Shown here piece after piece: positions 1 to 10,804 of a stretch of DNA of 64,000 nucleotides. The stretch's first letter is position 1. Each line of letters begins with the position of its first letter. Position numbers and translations under genes: made by a program. Origin of the DNA: Bathynomus jamesi (Eukaryota; Arthropoda; Malacostraca; Isopoda; Cirolanidae); assembly GCA_023014485.1 (NCBI GenBank), contig JAJOZX010008843.1:62001-126000 (forward strand). The letters are read 5' to 3'. The notes below the pieces were generated by a model. That model did not search any database. It was not told where the DNA came from and saw nothing but the letters and a program-made list of their open reading frames with translations.

Positions 1-183
1 AAAGAAGATTAGACGCCTGGCTCAAAACAATCCCTGATGAGCCGGGCGTACCTAGCTATGTGAGGTGGAGAGTACAAGAAACCAACTCACTACTTCACCA
101 GGCCAACTCGAGAAGAGGAGCGACAAGCTTGACCTTCGTGAAATAAAAAATCATCGCACGGAACATTTGAAAGGTTGAAAGGT
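1..183 (+). mobile_element. CR1-like LINE, 3' end (copy a)
   Basis: The last ~48 codons of a LINE reverse-transcriptase ORF, ending at TAA 144-146 and cut by the window edge. The peptide keeps the family-specific C-terminal signature PDEPGVP..YVRWR seen in four other copies here (0.9, 35.3, 54.7 and 55.8 kb). The 3' tail is two short repeats of the type GAAAGGTT, not poly(A), as in CR1-clade LINEs. The enzyme would make cDNA from its own RNA at a nicked target; this piece is only a dead end fragment. Confidence 0.8.
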
Positions 184-268
184 TGATGTACCGATACGAA
201 AATTTTGGCCGATACCGATTCTGATACTTCACTTTTTCCGATACCGATATATCGGTACATCACTAATC
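183..268. mobile_element. Short MITE-like element with CCGATA-rich ends
   Basis: Starts TTGATGTACCGATAC and ends CGGTACATCACTAA, which are inverted repeats of each other. The interior is made of CCGATACCGAT-type motifs. A second block with the same termini lies at 712-804. The ends recall hAT-type non-autonomous elements, but no clear target duplication is visible. Confidence 0.45.
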
Positions 269-279
269 TACATCATTTC

Positions 280-700
280 CATTATCTACCTGTTCAGTTA
301 CAAATTCTAAAAAGTCTAAGAGATTAGACAAACAAGACCTTCCTGATCTAAATCCATGTTGGGAACTTGAAATAAGATTTAAAATTCTTCAAATGCTCTT
401 TTATACTTTCTTTATAATTCTAGTATCTTTCCTACCAACGATGTTAAACTAACAATGATGTTAAACTAATTTCCTACCGCCTCTTTACTACCCTTTTTTG
501 TAAATGGGTACATTTGCTTTTTTCAATCGTCAGGTATTTCTGCAAAATTAATAGATGTAGCAGCATGTTATTGGGACCAGCACCTTTATTTGGTTTCAAT
601 GTGTTAATTACTAACCATCCTTCTTTATCTGAATCTTATCAAGAATGCCAGATTTTGGAGAATCTAAAGGATCAAAATTGAATATTTTTATCAATTGAAT
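280..700 (-). pseudogene. CR1-like LINE reverse transcriptase remnant
   Basis: Reading the minus strand around 290-375 gives SQHGFRSGRSCLSNLLDFL, the conserved reverse-transcriptase block around FRxGRS. Further upstream (about 440-540) is a decayed stretch resembling the IPDDWKxAxVxPxxKKG and YRPVSLTS blocks. It carries several stops and frameshifts, so it is an old fragment. It is bracketed by the CCGATA-rich MITE-like ends at 183-268 and 712-804. Confidence 0.6.
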
Positions 701-711
701 ATTTTTATAAA

Positions 712-804
712 GTATTGGTGGTATCGGTAGTATCGGCCACAATTTCACCAATACCGATACATCGGCAAAACAGGCCGATACCGTTACATCGGCACATCAC
801 TAAT
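712..804. mobile_element. CCGATA-rich MITE-like terminal block
   Basis: Contains GGTATCGG/CCGATACC repeats and ends GGCACATCACTAA, matching in inverted form the block at 183. Either the far end of one ~620-bp element with a LINE fragment inside, or a second short copy. Confidence 0.4.
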
Positions 805-839
805 AAATAAATATATAACCTTACGATCTTACAAAGGTT

Positions 840-1850
840 CCGCGTGATGATTCCTCATTTCGCGAAGGTCAAGCTTGTCGTCCCTCCTCTCGAGTTGGCC
901 TGGTGAAGTAGTGAGTTGGTTTCTTGTGCTCTCCACCTCACATAGCCAGGTACGCCTGGCTCATCGGGGATTGTTCTGAGCCAGGCGTCTAGTCTTCTTT
1001 TGAAGATGTCCACTGCAACTCCCTTCGTGTTCCTTAGGTCTTTGGGCAGCTGATTAAACAGTTTTGGTCCTCTCACCACAAAACTATTTTCTTTCAGGGT
1101 TAAAGATGTTCCCTGTCTCGCCTTCAATTTGGGAATACGACACAATCTACCGTTTCTACTTTCCACTGTTGTTTGGGGAGTTATAGGGTTTAGAGTAAGA
1201 TTAGGGATTAGTTTCTCCATTATTTTCCAAGTGTAAATAATGGTGTATCTCTCTCTTCTCCTTTCCAGTGAATATAGGTCTAGTTCGCGTAACCTTCCCC
1301 AATAATTTAGTTCTTTGCACCCGTTGATCTTGGCTGTGTAGCTTCTCTGGATCCCTTCCAGCTGTCTAATGTCTTCTTTTTTATATGGGGATGTTAGGAC
1401 CGAGCAGTATTCCAATTTGGGTATGATCAGGGTTTTCAGTAGAGGATCATTACATTCCTATCCCTTCGTTTAAAGGTTCTCAATATCTGTCCCGTTATTC
1501 TCTTTGCTCTGTTTACTGCTATCTTATTTTGTGTTTCAAATTTCGCATCATCTGTCATTACAACCCCTAAATCTTTTGCTCTAGAATTTCTCTGAATTCC
1601 TTGCCCATTTGGGGTATAATATTCCATGGATTTTAGGTCTTCTCTTTTTCCGTACCGTAACAGCTGAAATTTCTCGGTGTTAAACTTCATATTGTTGTCT
1701 TCCGTCCACTTGTAGATTCTGTTTATGTCGGTTTGTAGAGATCCTATATCTTCTGGGTTTCTTATTTTTCAACTGATCTTTGTGTCATCCGCAAAGAATG
1801 TTACTGTGCTGTCTCTGGTAACGTCCTCATCTATGTCAGTTAGCATGATT
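840..1850 (-). pseudogene. CR1-like LINE, reverse transcriptase C-terminal third (copy b)
   Basis: Two open stretches on the minus strand (1690-1436 and 1415-855) are one reverse-transcriptase ORF split by a frameshift near 1430. The N-terminal piece starts just after the catalytic FADDTK block (present as degraded bases near 1765-1800) and reads KFNTEKFQLLRYGKRE, the fingers/thumb region. The C-terminal piece ends with PDEPGVPGYVRWRAQE. The 3' tail (840 to ~815) holds GTAAGGTT-like repeats. It is close to copy e at 55.7 kb and so belongs to the same subfamily. Truncated at the 5' end exactly at a (TA)n tract. Non-functional. Confidence 0.8.
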
Positions 1851-1853
1851 ATG

Positions 1854-1888
<35 letters not shown>

Positions 1889-1890
1889 CA
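1854..1890. repeat. (TA)n microsatellite
   Basis: Alternating TA tract directly abutting the 5'-truncated LINE copy b. Confidence 0.9.
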
Positions 1891-2259
1891 TAGAAAACTA
1901 CAATGGCTGCTTTCATACGAAGACCGAAGCAAAACATGCAGCACAGAGGAGAGCTCGTCCCCACCTCACACAGCAACGTCCCAAATACTGCATCTTACCA
2001 CCACACCATATTTATTTTACTTCAGCCTCTATAAAATCAACCCACGGTGTTTGTAGTTTTTATGATACAATGTATTGAAGGTTTACTAGTGTATTTTCTC
2101 ATGAAAGCGAAAGAAAAAACGAGTTTCGCTCAAAAGCTACACTCGAAAGGAAATCTTTTGGTTTCCGGATGGTGTAGTGGTAAAAGACGTGCTCGGGACG
2201 TTGCTTTGCGACGCGAGGATGAACCCTCTTCTGCACTGAATGTTTTTACCTCAGTCTTC

Positions 2260-2261
<2 letters not shown>

Positions 2262-2290
<29 letters not shown>

Positions 2291-2300
2291 CAGTATATAA
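2262..2300. repeat. (TG)n/(TA)n microsatellite
   Basis: Short GTGTGT run followed by (TA)n. The stretch 1891-2480 around it holds no coding region I recognise. Confidence 0.8.
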
Positions 2301-2476
2301 AATTATTCAAAGGTGACTTCAATAACTTGTAAATGTCATCCCAAACTCATATGCAAGAGAATAAGATTGGAATGCAAATCACTCTATGAGACTTACTCAA
2401 AATAAATAAATTCTCAAGTGGAATAGCACATAACAAAATATAATGAATAAATTGATATAAAATTACGATGAAACTT

Positions 2477-2480
<4 letters not shown>

Positions 2481-2550
<70 letters not shown>
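2481..2550. repeat. (CT)n-(TA)n compound microsatellite
   Basis: About 40 bases of CT followed by about 28 bases of TA. The same compound order recurs at 6484 and 47114. Confidence 0.95.
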
Positions 2551-2554
<4 letters not shown>

Positions 2555-2563
2555 ACAAAGTGG

Positions 2564-2765
2564 CGGACCTAGGATATTTCTTTGGGGGGGGGGCTGGTGC
2601 CTATACTGGTGCTCAATATATAGCAGAGGGATACCACCTTTACCTAATGCACAAAAAACATAATGTGGCTGCCCTGTTTAAGAGTCAGTAAACACTAATT
2701 GGTTAAGAGAGTACAGTCAATCTATGAGTCTTTTATTTAATGCCACAGGTAATAAGGTAATTCAA

Positions 2766-2807
<42 letters not shown>

Positions 2808-2928
2808 CAGCCAGTTTTTATTGTGGTAAAGACAGTAAATCTGAAAAGCTAAGAGGAAACGCTTTTTCCCGTAAGATGAGTGTTCAATAGTGGGCTCGAG
2901 CCCCTTCAGCCCCTCTGGATACGCCGCC

Positions 2929-2930
<2 letters not shown>
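2564..2930. mobile_element. Putative hAT-like MITE
   Basis: Ends are AGTGGCGGACCTAGG on the left and GGATACGCCGCCGG on the right, imperfect inverted repeats of the AGTGGCGG type common in non-autonomous hAT elements. The interior includes a (TAA)n run (2767-2804). No clean 8-bp target duplication is seen, so the call is tentative. Confidence 0.4.
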
Positions 2931-2977
<47 letters not shown>

Positions 2978-2984
2978 TATATTT
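2931..2984. repeat. (TA)n microsatellite
   Basis: Near-perfect TA alternation at the right edge of the MITE. Confidence 0.95.
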
Positions 2985-3009
2985 GATTTGATAATAAAAT
3001 TCAATAAAT

Positions 3010-3295
3010 AATAAATTTATTGAATCAATATATTTTGAATCGTGTTGCTTTCCCCTTCTGCATTATATAGAACTGACAAATGTTCTGACATTCCACTAAT
3101 GAGCTTTGCCATTTGTTCATGAGGACAATTTACCTTTGGTTTTTCAATTTTTTTATTTGGAAATGAAAGTCATAAATAATAACAAATTTATTGAATCAAT
3201 ATATTTAGAATCGTGTTACTTTCCCTTATGCATTATGTAAATCTGACGCACGATTTGGCATTTCATTGATGATCTTTGCTATTTGTTTTTAAGGT
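3010..3295. repeat. Two-copy direct repeat, ~172-bp period
   Basis: 3010-3124 and 3181-3295 share a ~115-bp sequence (both contain TTTATTGAATCAATATATTT and GAATCGTGTT). On the minus strand each copy contains the last codons of the Tc1-like transposase, so the 3' end of that gene is duplicated in tandem. Confidence 0.75.
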
Positions 3296-3600
3296 ATTGT
3301 AGCCCATTTTCCTTTCATGGCTTTGATGAGACTTTCCATGGATGTAGGCTTTGGTTGTCGCTTCTTTAATGACCCATCTACCATGTACCACGCACGTTCT
3401 ATTGTTCATGTTCATATCTGGTGACTGACCTAGCCATGGAAGATGTTCAATTCCATTGCTGTCATACCACCTCTGCGTGGCACGCGCGGTATTTGCTGGG
3501 GTACTATCTCCCACGAATGCACTTTGGTGTAGGATCCTTACATATCTGACTGAATTGACCCATTTATGCATTGCGTCCCACATATAGGATGATTAGATTG
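3190..3600 (-). pseudogene. Tc1-like transposase, C-terminal part
   Basis: The minus strand reads FVGDSTPANTARATQRWYDS then GIEHLPWLGQSPDMN. This is the second catalytic Asp region (D..P.HTA) and the SPDxNPxE block of Tc1/mariner DDE transposases; here the Glu-bearing part is degraded (MNMNNRTC). C-terminal MPNRASDLHNA matches the usual end of the family. The N-terminal part lies at 5720-6360; the LINE at 3656-5716 has inserted between them. Inactive. Confidence 0.7.
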
Positions 3601-3639
3601 TTAACATTTACGCTGGAATTTAAAGGCAAAAATTAAATC

Positions 3640-5112
3640 GGTTCCGGCATATATAAGTTGTTGTTGTTGTTGTTTAGCCGATCAGCCCACCCTGATCGAG
3701 CAAGCCGGCGGCACGCAGGTAAACCGATCGCCCTCTCCGGAGTGGACCAGAGGTTCAGCGCACTAGTGATGTTGTGTTGTGTTCTGTGTTGTGCTAGAGC
3801 GGTACAGTCTGTCATAATGTGTTCAATTGTTTGTGGTGTGTCCTGGCACAGGTGGCAGGTGTCGTCTGTGGAGTTGTCTAGTCTGTGTTTATATGTCCGT
3901 AAGTTGGGGTGATGTCCACATCGGAATCGTGCTAAGTTAACTCGATCCGATCTGCTCAGGCTGATCTCTGACCTGTTAATGGGTGGCGGCTTCGCACCTA
4001 GGACCGCATTCGGACCGAGTCGTGTCAGTGCTTTGTGGGTTAGGTGTGTGTGTATGTGTTTTCTGTACTGTGTGATGTCTGTGGGGCGTGGTATGGAATG
4101 GAGTATTTGGTTATAATGTCTCTGGTGTTACCTTAATGGTGCGAGGTGTTGGTGCATGATTGTACATGTAGTGGCAAGGGTGTTGTGGGTTAGTTGTCGC
4201 TGCTGCCATAAATTGTGTTCCCCTCATGTCTAAATGTTCCCTAACTTTCAGTATTTTTGTTTCTGTGTGCAGGTGTTCTATTGGTGTTGTTTGAGTGCAT
4301 CCTGTAATGATACGAAGTGCGTTGTTTTGTATTGTCTGTAAGGTGTTTATGTGTGTGTTTGAGATAATGGGTGCCCAGCATGGGATAGCATAGTCCATAA
4401 CTGAGCGAATATATTGTTTGTAGATTAGTGATGTTGTTTCCTGCTGATGTCCAAAGTTTGTGCCTGTTAGTACCCTAAGCGTGTTAAGTCTTGACGTACA
4501 TTTGTTTTTAATGTCCTGAATGTGGTTTGCAAAAGATAATGATGTGTTGTATGTGACCCCAAGTATTTTGGTCCTGTGAGTGTGTGGAATGTTGATGTTG
4601 TTTAGTGTAAGCTGTGGAATTACCTGGTGTTCTTTTTGTGTTGCTTGTAAGCAAGGTGATGGTTGATTTTGTGGCGCTACTTTGAGTCTATTGTGTGTGA
4701 GGCAGTCTTGTATACTGTTTATGTATGTTTGTAGGTTATTTGTAGCGGTGTCGATGTTGTTGTGGGTGGATGTTAGAGTGATGTCATCTGCATATGATGA
4801 TAAGGTAAGCTTGTTATCTATGGGTGTTGGAATGTCATGCATGTATAAGTTGAACAGTGTTGGTGAGAGAACAGAGCCTTGAGGGATCCCGTTCGGAAAA
4901 AGCTTGTTTTTGGATGACTTGCCATTAAATGTGACATGTGAGTATCTTCCTGAGAGATAGTTGCTCAGCCACCTTTTGGTGTTATTGTGCATGTTTGTGT
5001 TGAGTATTTTGTTTATGAGAGGGAAGCGTGGGATAGCATCAAATGCTTTACTAATGTCTATTGTTGCTAATAGTGTACGTTGAGCTGGTCGTCTGGAGTT
5101 GATGCCATCCAT
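3640..5112 (-). CDS. LINE reverse transcriptase (333-aa main open stretch, 5112-4111)
   Basis: The main open stretch contains the first catalytic block TIDISKAFDAI (about residue 18), the GIPQGSVLSPTLFNLYMHDI block and the catalytic SSYADDITLTS. These are the Asp residues that bind metal in all reverse transcriptases. Downstream, in another frame, is RFRCGHHPNLRTYKHR followed by CHLCQDTPQTIEHIMTDC, the CCHC-like C-terminal motif of R1/Jockey LINEs. Upstream (5130-5460) NSKATGPDNI and SYRPITLL are the fingers motifs. The protein would reverse-transcribe the LINE RNA. At least one frameshift separates the RT from the C-terminal domain and the first codons are lost, so it is probably inactive. 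Confidence 0.8.
3647..3655. repeat. Target-site duplication, left (GCATATATA)
   Basis: Nine bases repeated at 5717-5725, on the other side of the LINE. They mark the LINE insertion into the Tc1 element. Confidence 0.6.
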
Positions 5113-5716
5113 GATGTGCTGCGTGAGGTTAGTGAGTAATGTCGTGGTTGAGTGGTGAGGTCTGAATCCATGTTGAGTAGGATAGTGGAATGTGTGGGTT
5201 GGTGATTTGTAAGATTAGTCTTTCTGTTACTTTGGAAGGTGTGCATAGTAAAGTAATAGGTCTATAGGAAGCTGGTTCTGTTGGATTTTTGTTTGGTTTG
5301 AGTAGTGTAATAATTTTACCTTGTTTCCATATGTCAGGAATAATACAGTGTTGGTATGAATATGTGCTGATATTTGTGAGAGCTATATTCCTTGTGGCCC
5401 AAGTGTTTAAGGTGTATGTTAGATAACTTATGTTGTCTGGTCCAGTAGCCTTCGAATTCTTAATGTTTTTGATGATCTTGGTGGTCTGGTCTGTATTGAA
5501 GGGTGTAATGGTCGTGTCGAGTCTGTAAGTTTTCTTGTGTCTGGCTGTTGTCTGTCTGCGTGTTTCTGGTTGTTGTCTCTGTTTAAGTGACTTATCTTTA
5601 CGTAGTGATTAGCTAGAATGTTAGCTTGTTGTGTGTATGTTGGGATATTATTTTGGCTGCGACAGATAGCCGCGTGTGAGGTGTGAATGCCGCTGTTAGA
5701 GTGGGTAATGCTGTTT
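3656..5716 (-). mobile_element. R1/Jockey-group LINE, 5'-truncated, inserted in Tc1
   Basis: About 2.06 kb, flanked by GCATATATA on both sides. Order on the minus strand: remnant of the region before the reverse transcriptase, the RT domain (4111 to ~5460), then a C-terminal Cys/His domain (about 3640-4010), then an (AAC)n tail at 3658-3674. Truncated at the 5' end: no endonuclease is present. The nesting shows this LINE moved after the Tc1 copy was fixed. Confidence 0.75.
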
Positions 5717-5725
5717 GCATATATA
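5717..5725. repeat. Target-site duplication, right (GCATATATA)
   Basis: Second copy of the nine bases at 3647-3655. Confidence 0.6.
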
Positions 5726-6360
5726 GGTTGACAGTTCCAGTGTAGACCGCTATCTCTCTTCGCTCATTGGTCCAAACTGCAGTCCATACCATCACAGAAA
5801 ATCTCCCATGTTTTAACGTAGCTTTGAGATGCCTCACGGGAAATTCTTGGTATGAATGTCTCCATACCCAGACACACCTACTGTCTGAAAATGAAACAAA
5901 TTAAGACTCATCTGAGAAGATTACAGTGTTTCAAAAGGCAATTATGTTTCACCATCGATGCTGCACACTGCTTCAGATGGGCATTGCTCTGAGGGGTGAG
6001 CATAGGCTTCGTTCTAGCTGTTCCGCAATAGTATCCCATGTCATGAGAATATCGTTCGTTGTACCTAGATCTAACCTCAACTTGAACAGCCACTTCAGCA
6101 GCCGTTTGGCGAGGGTTCGTTTCTGCACGTTTTCTGACGCCGCGAAGCGTTCTTTCAGATGGTCTTGGACGGCCATGACGCTCAGCAATTGTTGTTTGCT
6201 GGGTTATTCTTAAATTGCACAATGACTTTCTTAACTACTGATAATGAAAGGAATCAAAGCCTTCGCGAGTTTCATCTTTGACTTTGTCCTACTTGCCAAA
6301 GTCCAATAATTCAACCCTTTGTGAAACCTATCAACTTCCACGTACTTGTCTCGTGGCATT
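5720..6360 (-). pseudogene. Tc1-like transposase, N-terminal and central part
   Basis: A minus-strand ATG near 6359 opens a helix-turn-helix-like N-terminus. It is interrupted by stops around 6200-6240. Then GRPRPSERTLRGVRKRAETN (the GRPR hook plus second DNA-binding subdomain) and LKHGRFSVMVWTAV (the KHGGGSVMVWG block before the second catalytic Asp) follow in different frames. The rest is at 3190-3600 beyond the LINE. A cut-and-paste transposase in origin; now broken by frameshifts, stops and the LINE. Confidence 0.7.
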
Positions 6361-6480
6361 GTAAAATACATACTAATTTATCTTTAATAATTCCCTTACC
6401 CTGACAACTGGGTTTCAGCAGATTATAGTCCTTTTTAACAAGTTTAAAGGCACCCATTTTGGTGTCTATTTACTTTCGTC

Positions 6481-7082
<602 letters not shown>

Positions 7083-7110
7083 ACACACACACACACACAC
7101 ATACACACAT

Positions 7111-7176
<66 letters not shown>
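7083..7176. repeat. (CA)n-(TA)n compound microsatellite
   Basis: CACACACATACACACAT followed by about 60 bases of TA. Confidence 0.95.
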
Positions 7177-7183
<7 letters not shown>

Positions 7184-7571
7184 TAGGTATTTACGATAAA
7201 ATGTATTCAGGAAACGTTACCAAGGAAAATGATAAGACCAAATGTTTGACTTAGTAAACAAGACTCGTGTCACGTTTTCAGTATCGTATGATTGAGACAG
7301 TTTATTATGAAGAAGGTGATAAGATAGAAAATAATTAATTAGAACAAAAGTTTAAAAAAATGTCTTTAGATAAAACGTAAAAACTTCAAAACAATTATTT
7401 TTTTTACTGTTTGTTTGCCACGAATCAAATTTGATAACGAAATTATTGTACTTCGAAATTTTTTATTATTATACAAGATTTAAGTGTCCAATTATATTTA
7501 AGGAACGCTTCTTCATACTCCCAATTCGACAATAGCAAGGCGAATATTCCACAAATTATTAAGGTCATAGA

Positions 7572-7876
7572 GGGTAAAGTTGCCAATGGTCGCGCATCGG
7601 TCCTAATGTCGCGTATTTGACTTAAAAAATTCATGTGAAACATTACTTCCAGTAACTTCGTTACTAGAAGTGATGTTTAACATCAATTTTATTTCCTTCA
7701 TTCTAACAGTATTTTGTGGGGAGTTTTTTTTTAAGTCAAATGCGCGACATTAGCCCTTTATCGCCGAACTTTTTGCGTAGGGTTGAGTCTAAATGCGTGT
7801 ATTTGAAACGTTACGTATTCGACGCACAGTGCGGTAAAGGGTTAGAACCGATGCGCGATCATTGGCAACTTTACCC
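7572..7876. repeat. Fold-back (palindromic) element
   Basis: Left arm 7572-7629 begins GGTAAAGTTGCCAATGGTCG. The right arm ends CGATCATTGGCAACTTTACC (7857-7876) and begins TTAAGTCAAATGCGCGACAT near 7731. The arms pair along nearly their whole length. The right arm is interrupted by the 88-bp insertion at 7754-7841. A small internal hairpin (TTCCAGTAACTTCGTTACTA region) sits at the centre. Confidence 0.75.
7754..7841. mobile_element. 88-bp piggyBac-like MITE with TTAG duplication
   Basis: Starts CCCTTTATCGCCG and ends GTGCGGTAAAGGG; these pair as terminal inverted repeats. It is flanked by TTAG at 7750-7753 and 7842-7845. The opposite arm of the host palindrome keeps the uninterrupted sequence (rc GACATTAGGACCG) and so serves as an empty site. 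CCC ends and a 4-bp TTAA-like target fit piggyBac-type elements. Confidence 0.65.
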
Positions 7877-8159
7877 AATGTCTGTGATATTAATATCATC
7901 ATTCTAACTGGAGGGGCGAAAATATCCAAAAAATCTTCTCTCGTTTGATTATTATTATTAGACTATTATTATAGAATAGGAATTGAATTTAGTGAAATAT
8001 CAAAAGGAACTGTCAGAATACTCTGGCAAACCTGCACTTATTATTATTTTTATTATTATTATTATTATTATAGAATATGAATTGAATTTATTAAAATACC
8101 AAAAGAAGATACGAGAATAATCTGGCAAACCTACACATCATGATCTTTTTAAGTGAATG

Positions 8160-8199
<40 letters not shown>

Positions 8200-8419
8200 T
8201 TTAGTGAGTTTGAAACTTATGCCTACAATTTATTTAAATTTTTTTTCTTTTACTGTTGATTTATAGTTTACAAAAAGACTAGTTTTACATGAATCACACT
8301 TATAGTATGAAAAGAAAATTTTACAGTTTCAGCTGAATTTGGAAGAAAGCGGTGAACCGCGCATTTTATGAACTTGCATGTCATAATATCATAATAACTG
8401 TCTAAACTCTTTTATGAAA

Positions 8420-8464
<45 letters not shown>

Positions 8465-8465
8465 C
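7877..8465. other. AT-rich stretch with (TTA)n and (TA)n tracts
   Basis: 7960-8020 and 8055-8120 are a diverged direct repeat (both contain GAATTGAATTTA...AAAATA/ATC..CAAAAG and TCTGGCAAACCT). (TA)n tracts lie at 8164-8196 and 8424-8462. No gene recognised. Confidence 0.6.
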
Positions 8466-8509
8466 GAGATGATTTTTTTTTAAATTTCTTTTTTTAACTT
8501 ATGGAGTTT

Positions 8510-8511
<2 letters not shown>

Positions 8512-8556
<45 letters not shown>

Positions 8557-8592
8557 GAGGAGGAGGAGGAGGAGGAGGAGGAGGAGGAGGAG
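8512..8592. repeat. (GA)n-(GAG)n microsatellite
   Basis: GA dinucleotides giving way to GGA trinucleotides; the source of low-complexity Arg/Glu ORFs. Confidence 0.95.
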
Positions 8593-8754
8593 TGATTTGC
8601 TCAGATTTGAAATGCGAAATGCTTTTTCACTTGATATTTCATTTGTATTTTGGCAAGTCAGTTTTAAATATATATTTTTAATCTGAATTATTTGGAATGA
8701 AGCCATAGATGAGCAGACGGAAATAGCTTAACTATATACGTACACAGGAACAGA

Positions 8755-8755
<1 letters not shown>

Positions 8756-8807
<52 letters not shown>
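8756..8807. repeat. (TA)n microsatellite
   Basis: About 52 bases of TA. The flank 8808-9035 has no recognisable gene. Confidence 0.95.
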
Positions 8808-8810
<3 letters not shown>

Positions 8811-9039
8811 ATAGTGTGTTTCATCGCTTAAAATATGTTGTTTGTATGAAATTAATGTTTGTACCACAAGGACAGAGGGAAGGTCCAGCTAGACTGTGCG
8901 CATACCCCTTTGTTTTGGGGTATTTTTGCGGTGGGGGCGACAGTTGCGTAGGTATACATGGAGGAGGTATGAGTGTACATGTAGTCTTAAAGGAAATGAC
9001 ATGGGTATCTTAATATTTGTACATATATATTATATATAA

Positions 9040-9345
9040 CAGTAGCATACGCTGATAACGCGGTTTCGTTCCAAGAGACTCCCGCGATATCACGGTCAGC
9101 GTTATTTATTCTTAAAGATCTTATCGGAAAGATAGGTTGGGTTCCAAAGACCACAAAAATACACGACTTTTACTTACAATATTTTTTACAATATTGTCAG
9201 CTCACGTTTGTCCGCGTCTACAAACGTTTGTCGCGATTGTTGGCCACCTGGCTTGAATTTTGCCCGTTTAGCTTCAAAACTAACGCGATATTCGCGTACC
9301 GCGCTATTAAACGCCACGTTAAGAGCGTAATAAAACAAATATTGC
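9040..9345. mobile_element. Possible pogo/Tigger-like remnant
   Basis: CAGTAGCATACGCTGATAAC then GCGGTTTCGTTCCAAGAGAC, with several CGCGATAT-type motifs, recall the termini of pogo/Tigger non-autonomous elements. No matching opposite end could be set with confidence. Confidence 0.25.
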
Positions 9346-9444
9346 CAAAATTACGAGTTCACTTAGAATTTTCGTATCGGCTAAAAAAAAAGATGAAATT
9401 TTATTAAATTGTAATTTAATACAAAAGGAAATGAATATTATTGA

Positions 9445-9930
9445 AAAATAACGAGTCTGACCATAAATGAATGGTATATAATCTCATATTTGGTATGTTG
9501 ACCCTTTTCAGCAAACACAACAGCCACTCCTCGTGGCACTGATTCAATCAGTTTATTGATACTATTTTGAGTGATGTTGTTTAAACTTTGTTGTACAACT
9601 TCCCACATATCATTAGGGTTGTTAGGAATGTTCTTTTATTTTTTCAGATGCGAATGATGTCCTTAAATGTTTAACTGGATTCAGATCAGGTGTCCGTAGA
9701 GACCATCATTCCATAATGGTCAACATATTCTCTTCTTTAGGCTTCAGATAATTCATGCAAAGGTTGAACTTGTGTTGTGGGTCATTAGACTTTTACAATG
9801 TCTCGAGTACCATACTCACTGAAACAACTCCATAGCATGATGGAGCTCCCAGCATGTTTCACAAAAGGTTTTTATACACTGTAGGATCAATTTCACATCG
9901 AACCTGCGGCTGATGTACTGCCTTGTGCGT
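9445..9930 (-). pseudogene. Tc1/mariner-like transposase remnant
   Basis: On the minus strand, in shifting frames, I read a CFSEYGTRDIV-like piece (the W.CFS.YG block after the second catalytic region) near 9790-9840. Near 9480-9600 is a C-terminal stretch of the INxLIESVPRGVAVV type. Stops occur every few dozen codons. Old Tc1-like relic; exact family uncertain. Confidence 0.45.
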
Positions 9931-9992
9931 GTGTGGGAAGACCTACAAAACAAATTCATTTGGGACCTCTCTCTCTCTCTCTCTCTTATATA

Positions 9993-10395
9993 CAGAGGCG
10001 GATTAAGACACCTCGGGGCCCCGGGGCAATGAAGAATATGGGGAGCCCTTTTCTACAGCTTTTTATTAACAATACATGTATATGTACAGCACATAGTACA
10101 TTTACACGAATTATATGTACAGTGCTTAAGTTAATTGAGAAACAAACTAAAGAACCTTAACACAGTGTATTTTGCCGTTTGCCAAAACCAAACAGTATTA
10201 AACAAACTTTACTTTAGGGCCTATAAAACATAAAATAAAACAGGGAATTTGTCAGTTTGTGTACTCTCTCATATTTAGTCAAAGAAGTTTGCGAAATCTC
10301 GAATTATATCATCGAAACTCAGTTGATTGGGGGGCCCTTCAAGCATAAGAACCTGAGGCTTCAGCCTCAATAACCTCAGTGATAATCCGCCACTG
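9993..10395. mobile_element. hAT-type MITE, 403 bp
   Basis: Starts CAGAGGCGGATTAAGAC and ends GATAATCCGCCACTG, inverted repeats with CAG ends. Flanked by CTTATATA (9985-9992) and CTTATACA (10396-10403), a 7/8 match as expected for the 8-bp hAT duplication. No transposase. Confidence 0.75.
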
Positions 10396-10396
10396 C

Positions 10397-10418
10397 TTAT
10401 ACACACACACACACTGTA

Positions 10419-10490
<72 letters not shown>

Positions 10491-10508
10491 CACACACACA
10501 CACACACG
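10397..10508. repeat. (CA)n-(TA)n-(CA)n microsatellite
   Basis: A long TA core bounded by CA/AC runs on both sides. Confidence 0.95.
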
Positions 10509-10804
10509 AACCTGTATCAGCTTCAGCTGTAAATTCCTTATATATTTTTGCCCATTGAAGTCTCATTTTCATGTTTTCCTTCCTTAGATATGCTTAACGT
10601 TATGTAATGCAGTGGACCAGACCCTATAAGGATTTTAATGCTGAAGAGCCGCTGCTAATGTTGGCTACAAAAGGGAGACATACAAAATAAGAGATTATAG
10701 CTTCATTCATAATTCAGTCGAGGTGGATTTCCAATTTTGCCTACTCCCAATGTACGAGGGTAATTCAATAAGTATCCGCACTTTTTATTTTCACAATTTT
10801 ATTT

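Noticed and set aside
2164..2240. tRNA gene (TGGTGTAGTGGTAAAAGAC)
   Set aside because: An A-box-like sequence exists but there is no B box at the right distance.
3658..3912. Plus-strand ORF with Cys-rich peptide opposite the LINE 3' end
   Set aside because: Shadow of the minus-strand LINE C-terminal coding region.
8494..8706. Arg/Glu- or Leu/Ser-rich ORFs
   Set aside because: Translation of (GA)n, (GAG)n or (CT)n tracts.
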